Positions 6,435 through 9,272 of a DNA stretch of 9,272 nucleotides are shown here, piece by piece (within the stretch, counting starts at the first letter, position 1; the number at the start of each line of letters is the position of its first letter). Source of the stretch: JBOGXF01 sp050694275 (GTDB taxonomy: Bacteria; Actinomycetota; CADDZG01; WHSQ01); NCBI GenBank assembly GCA_050694275.1, contig JBOGXF010000116.1, positions 1 through 9,272 on the forward strand, in the 5' to 3' direction. The position numbers and the translations under genes are program-made. The notes beneath the pieces are model-generated. The model was not told the DNA's origin. It searched no databases and saw only the letters and a program-made list of their open reading frames with translations.

Positions 6435-7622
6435 TCACTTGGTCACGCCGGCGACCTCCAGCGCTTCGAACCCACGCACCATGTCGTTCGTGTAGATGCG
6501 GCCCTTGTAGTAGTGGGCCGACCACATATCGGTGTCCTCGGGTTGATAGTGGGCGATCTCCTCGGGATCCGCTGGGTTCTTCAGGTCGATGACGCTGAAG
6601 CCCCCCGTGTACCACGGGACGACGACGCTCTTGTTGTCGACGAAGTTGAAGTCGTGAGAGGTACAGGTTCCACCGCCGGTCCAGAACGACCCGATGGGGC
6701 TGCCCGTGTTGCCCCGGCGTGGGGAGAAGAAGGACACGAACTGTGGGCTCTCGATGTCGCTGATGTCGTAGACCCAGATGGCACCGGTCGGGGTTTCCTG
6801 CTCGACGCAGTCATTTGCGGTGATGTTCTCATCGTTGATCACGAGCAGTTCCCCATCCGCGCTCGCGACCGCGTAGTGCGAGAACTGGATAAGCGGGTTG
6901 TAGATGGTCGATACCACGGTCGGAGCAAGCGGGTCGGAGACGTCCCAAATCTGCGTCCCCTGGAGCCCGGCGCAGATTCCGAACTTGCCGCGTTTGTCGA
7001 AATGGAACGAGAAGTCGTGGCAGCCGGTGGGCGGCGCCGGGGGCCTGAACTCCGCGACGACCTTCGGTTTCCGCGGGTTCGACACATTGATCATGTGCGT
7101 GAATGTCCCCCCGTTGGTCGGCAACCCACCGGCGTTGCTGTAGATGATCGGCTTGCCCGGGTAGGGCGTTATCGAGTGTGACTGCCTACCGGACGGGAGA
7201 TTGACCTGGCCGAGCTGAACCGGTCTCTTCGGGTTGCTCACGTCCAACGTGTAGAGGCCGGCGTCGTCCTCGTCGCTCTCGAACGGATTGCAAACCGCCG
7301 CGTGGTGCCCGACCGCGATCAAGCCCGGCCGCACGAACGCAACGTCCACGTCGTCTCCGGGACACTTGAAGAAACCGACCTGGCGGGGCTTGCCGGTAAT
7401 GTCGAAGATGCGGACGCCGCCTACGTTGGGCTTCTCTCCGCGACCGTTCCACTGACCCCCGTACGCATAGCCGGCCCCGAAGGCGAGGTGGGTTCCCCCC
7501 CAATAGGGGACATGCGCCACGACGGACACGTTCTTCGACTTGTCGACCTCTTGCGCCGAGGCCGGTACCAGCATCGCTCCAATGAGAAAGATGGCCGCGC
7601 CCAGGATCCTCGCAGTCTTCAC
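6435..7622 (-). CDS. Secreted LVIVD-repeat beta-propeller protein
   Basis: This 395-aa protein starts at GTG 7622, six bases after AGGGAGG. A Sec signal peptide spans residues 1-23 with ASA|QE cleavage. Repeated strand motifs identify LVIVD-type blades: VRIFDITGKPRQVGFF (70-85), LYTLDVSNPKRPVQLG, HMINVSNPRKPKVVAEF, TQIWDVSDPLAPTVVS, IWVYDISDIESPQFVSFF, FSVIDLKNPADPEEIAHY and a final FEALEV. That makes about seven blades, a standard propeller. Each blade but one opens with a conserved histidine: H45, H149, H202, H249, H323, H370, with D93 in the blade-2 position. Six cysteines in the mature part suggest disulfides, fitting an extracytoplasmic protein. The function of LVIVD proteins is not well defined. 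It may be a binding scaffold or, given the histidines, a metal site. It is convergent with the lysyl-oxidase gene. Confidence 0.88.
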   Translation of the reverse strand: MKTARILGAAIFLIGAMLVPASAQEVDKSKNVSVVAHVPYWGGTHLAFGAGYAYGGQWNGRGEKPNVGGVRIFDITGKPRQVGFFKCPGDDVDVAFVRPGLIAVGHHAAVCNPFESDEDDAGLYTLDVSNPKRPVQLGQVNLPSGRQSHSITPYPGKPIIYSNAGGLPTNGGTFTHMINVSNPRKPKVVAEFRPPAPPTGCHDFSFHFDKRGKFGICAGLQGTQIWDVSDPLAPTVVSTIYNPLIQFSHYAVASADGELLVINDENITANDCVEQETPTGAIWVYDISDIESPQFVSFFSPRRGNTGSPIGSFWTGGGTCTSHDFNFVDNKSVVVPWYTGGFSVIDLKNPADPEEIAHYQPEDTDMWSAHYYKGRIYTNDMVRGFEALEVAGVTK

Positions 7623-7734
7623 GATATGCCTCCCTGAAATCGAAAAAGTCCGCGTAGTTGAAGGTTCGGCACGGCCCCCTTGCCTCCTGCCCGAATGTGA
7701 AGGAGCCCCGCCGCCTTCCGTAGAAGACTTAGGC
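7623..7734. promoter_or_regulatory. Divergent intergenic region (propeller / serine hydrolase)
   Basis: The gap is 112 bp between two divergent secreted-protein genes and should hold both promoters. It is relatively A-rich near the propeller gene (TCGAAAAAGTC around 7640). No confident -35/-10 pair was found on either strand, and only a poor SD precedes ATG 7735. Confidence 0.35.
7629..7635 (-). promoter_or_regulatory. SD fixing the LVIVD start
   Basis: On the minus strand this reads AGGGAGG, six bases before GTG 7622. The frame stays open upstream to 7955, but that extension is low-complexity, overlaps the divergent gene and would bury the signal peptide, so 7622 is the start. Confidence 0.8.
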
Positions 7735-8967
7735 ATGCGGCGGATGCTTGCCATCCTGGCTTGCCTTGCCGTTGTGGCGTCGCTGGCGACGGCGGGGCAC
7801 GCGGCAACGTCCTGTGGACCGCCGGAAAAGAGCTGGCGACGGGCCGAGCCCGGCGCGGTCGCCCTCGACGAGGCGAAGCTCGAAGAGGCGCTCGACTGGG
7901 CGCGCCCTCGCAACTCGCAAGAGATCGCGGTCTTCCGGCACGGCTGCCTCGTCACCGAGAGACGCTGGTTCGAACAGGACGAGCGTTACGAGAGCTACAG
8001 CATGGCCAAGAGCGTCACCTCGATGGCCGTCGGTCGAGCGGCGACGCTTGGCCTGCTTGATCTCGACGACCAGATCGGTCGCTACGTTCGCGGCGCGGAT
8101 GCCAAACATGCGCGGATTACGGTGAGGGACCTGCTGACGATGACGTCGGGGCTTCACTGGAACTTCTTCCGTGACTACAACGTGTTCACCCCGCGCGATC
8201 GTGTCGAGGACGCTCTGTCGCTGCCCTTCGATCACAAGCCCGGCACTTTCTTCGAGTACGCCCAGAGCACCGTGACCCTGGTGGCGTTCGTGGTCGGCAA
8301 GGCGGCGGGCGAGGACTTTCAGAGCTTTGTGCAGCGTGAGCTCTTCGGGCCGATCGGCATAGGCCGAGGGGAATGGACGTGGGAGCGTGACGCCGAGGAC
8401 AACACGCAAGCGTTCTTCGGATTGCGGATGACGGTCGACAACTTCGCCCGTCTCGGATACCTGATGCTCCATAGCGGTGTGTGGAACGGGACGCGTCTGA
8501 TCGATTCTCAGTACGTCGAATCAGCGGTCATTCCGTCGCGCAGGAACCCCGGCTACGGGTTCATGTTCTGGCTTAATTCGGGATCCAAAGTCATCAATCC
8601 CACGGTGTACTCACGCGACGTGAAGAAGGGCCGGGCGATCCCGAGCGCGCCCCGAGACATGTACTTCATGGCGGGCTTGCAGGAACAGCGGGTGTACGTG
8701 ATCCCCAGCCTGGACCTGCTCATCGTGCGCGTCGGAGGCTCCGGCAACCGCGAGCCGGATACGCGATCGACCGTCTTCACTTCCCGATCGGGCGAGTTCG
8801 AGCACGAGTGGTTCCGCCGGCTCATGACCGCGGTGAAAGACGCGGACATCAAGGACCCGGGGCCGTACGAGTACTCGGACCCGGTGCCGCGGCTCGACCC
8901 GAACTACGGAATCCTAAAGAGCGCCATGGAGCCCGAGCACATCCTCGCCGGGCTGGGAGAGCCGTAA
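7735..8967 (+). CDS. Secreted serine hydrolase (class C beta-lactamase/esterase fold)
   Basis: This 410-aa protein carries a Sec signal peptide (MRRMLAILACLAVV..., cleavage likely after GHA at residue 23). The nucleophile motif S89-M-A-K92 lies in YSMAKSVTSMAVG. The following VRDLLTMTSGLHW is the usual helix of the Beta-lactamase (PF00144) family. Y175-A-Q177 (FEYAQSTVTL) sits in the YxN position with Gln instead of Asn. The usual third K/H-T/x-G box is not seen; its place is taken by MAGLQEQRVYVIPSLDL (312-328). These features fit a serine esterase, amidase or peptidase of this fold rather than a true beta-lactamase. The ATG at 7735 was chosen because the signal peptide starts there; ATG 7744 is also possible. 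Only AGG at very short spacing precedes it. It is divergent from the propeller gene and likely acts outside the membrane or in the wall. Confidence 0.85.
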   Translation: MRRMLAILACLAVVASLATAGHAATSCGPPEKSWRRAEPGAVALDEAKLEEALDWARPRNSQEIAVFRHGCLVTERRWFEQDERYESYSMAKSVTSMAVGRAATLGLLDLDDQIGRYVRGADAKHARITVRDLLTMTSGLHWNFFRDYNVFTPRDRVEDALSLPFDHKPGTFFEYAQSTVTLVAFVVGKAAGEDFQSFVQRELFGPIGIGRGEWTWERDAEDNTQAFFGLRMTVDNFARLGYLMLHSGVWNGTRLIDSQYVESAVIPSRRNPGYGFMFWLNSGSKVINPTVYSRDVKKGRAIPSAPRDMYFMAGLQEQRVYVIPSLDLLIVRVGGSGNREPDTRSTVFTSRSGEFEHEWFRRLMTAVKDADIKDPGPYEYSDPVPRLDPNYGILKSAMEPEHILAGLGEP

Positions 8968-8976
8968 CGCAACTCG

Positions 8977-9010
8977 GGGCGGCGCGCCACGAGATGTTCG
9001 CGCGCCGTTC
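8977..9010. terminator. GC-rich hairpin after serine hydrolase
   Basis: CGGCGCGC (8980-8987) pairs with GCGCGCCG (9000-9007) around a 12-nt loop, extendable outward to 8977/9010 through G-U wobbles. It starts about ten bases after the hydrolase stop, where a terminator would be expected, but no T-run follows. It is called a possible factor-dependent or weak terminator. Confidence 0.35.
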
Positions 9011-9014
9011 TCGA

Positions 9015-9040
9015 GCCGGGGGAAGGGACCGACCCCTGGC
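9015..9040. terminator. Second GC-rich hairpin before the transposase
   Basis: GCCGGGGG (9015-9022) pairs with CCCCTGGC (9033-9040) with one G-U wobble and a 10-nt loop. Together with the preceding hairpin it could separate hydrolase transcription from the mobile element. There is no T-run. Confidence 0.3.
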
Positions 9041-9116
9041 CCAGTAACGAATCGGCACTAGTGCTTCCTCGCGTTAATTACATCCATGTGATTTACTCCT
9101 CTTGTCCATCCGAGAG

Positions 9117-9121
9117 AGGAG
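9117..9121 (+). promoter_or_regulatory. SD of the transposase gene
   Basis: AGGAG, within GAGAGAGGAGA, lies five bases before ATG 9127 and supports that start. Confidence 0.7.
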
Positions 9122-9126
9122 AAACC

Positions 9127-9272
9127 ATGCGCATTCCCCCGCTTGAAGTGCCCGATCTCGACCGCGCGGTGTTGGAGCGACGTGCCCGTTCGAAGACCGC
9201 TCCGCAGCGCGACGTGACGCGGGCACGCATCGCCCTCATGGCCGCGGACGGAAAGTCCAACAACGCGATCGC
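9127..9272 (+). CDS. IS630-family transposase, N-terminal fragment
   Basis: Forty-eight codons are visible before the window ends. The peptide (RIPPLEVPDLDRAVLERRA..., then DVTRARIALMAADGKSNNAI) matches the N-terminal helix-turn-helix of IS630/Tc1-mariner-type transposases. The usual pattern is L-E-R-x-A-R followed by R-A-R-I-x-L-x-A-x-x-G-x-S-N-x-x-I-A. This domain binds the element's terminal repeats; the DDE catalytic domain would lie beyond the right edge. Whether the gene is intact cannot be judged. Confidence 0.75.
   Translation, partial: MRIPPLEVPDLDRAVLERRARSKTAPQRDVTRARIALMAADGKSNNAI

Larger units (their letters stand above)
9051..9272 (+). mobile_element. Left part of a probable IS630-type insertion sequence
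   Basis: From about 9046 the base composition drops to locally AT-rich (CGTTAATTACATCC, GTGATTTACTCC), unlike the surrounding GC-rich DNA. The patch leads straight into an IS630-like transposase N-terminus. A perfect 10-bp palindrome GCACTAGTGC lies at 9055-9064. The left terminal inverted repeat and the TA target duplication cannot be fixed because the right end is outside the window, so the left boundary is approximate. Confidence 0.5.

Noticed and set aside
6417..7181. 254-aa open frame on the plus strand
   Set aside because: It is antisense to the LVIVD propeller; its Val/Asp/Gly-rich composition is a codon-shadow effect.
7735..7815. Lipoprotein signal in the serine hydrolase (Cys27 soon after the hydrophobic segment)
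   Set aside because: The residues before Cys27 (A-A-T-S-C) do not fit the L-A/S-G/A-C lipobox, and a Sec cleavage after GHA is more natural.
7623..7955. N-terminal extension of the LVIVD protein reaching 7955
   Set aside because: It overlaps the divergent serine hydrolase gene, is Arg/Ser-rich filler and would bury the signal peptide; AGGGAGG supports GTG 7622.
7729..8472. 247-aa open frame on the minus strand
   Set aside because: It is antisense to the serine hydrolase, which carries the catalytic SxxK; no family resemblance.

Overview
The window reads as chromosomal DNA from a high-GC, probably actinobacterial (Actinomycetota) organism. Support comes from strongly GC-biased third codon positions, frequent GTG starts behind purine-rich Shine-Dalgarno (SD) sites, and protein types I associate with actinobacteria: a hydrolase-glycosyltransferase fusion and a conserved coiled-coil hypothetical beginning around DPVDELY. 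No rRNA, tRNA, CRISPR array or phage module is visible. Genes are densely packed in short convergent and divergent blocks. The right edge enters a mobile element.

Left block (1-1574, +): a long imperfect hairpin at 11-76, then an ORF joining the C-terminal fragment of an alpha/beta hydrolase to a complete GT-B glycosyltransferase. The reading frame is open to the left edge, and the first ~130 bases do not look like normal coding sequence, so the hydrolase half may be truncated. Convergent to it is a minus-strand block (3514 down to 1626): a GNAT acetyltransferase, a coiled-coil hypothetical whose best-placed start is a non-canonical ACG, and a class I SAM methyltransferase overlapping it by one base (TGATG).

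Centre block (3595-6380, +): a trypsin-fold serine protease of the NAL1-like type with a visible His/Asp/Ser triad. Four bases downstream is a 75-aa protein that resembles the protease's own N-terminal domain, suggesting a free-standing prodomain or inhibitor-like partner. Next comes a secreted lysyl-oxidase family protein whose N-terminal half appears to be a degenerate duplicate of the C-terminal catalytic half.

Right block (6435-9272): a secreted LVIVD-repeat beta-propeller with a histidine at the start of six of its seven blades (minus strand), divergent from a secreted serine hydrolase of the class C beta-lactamase/esterase fold (plus strand). After two GC-rich hairpins and a locally AT-rich patch, the N-terminus of an IS630-type transposase runs off the window.

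Three consecutive genes (lysyl oxidase, propeller, serine hydrolase) carry Sec-type signal peptides, so the right half is mainly an export or cell-envelope neighbourhood. The two observations most worth following are the protease with its stand-alone N-domain relative, and the duplicated lysyl oxidase next to a histidine-ringed propeller.
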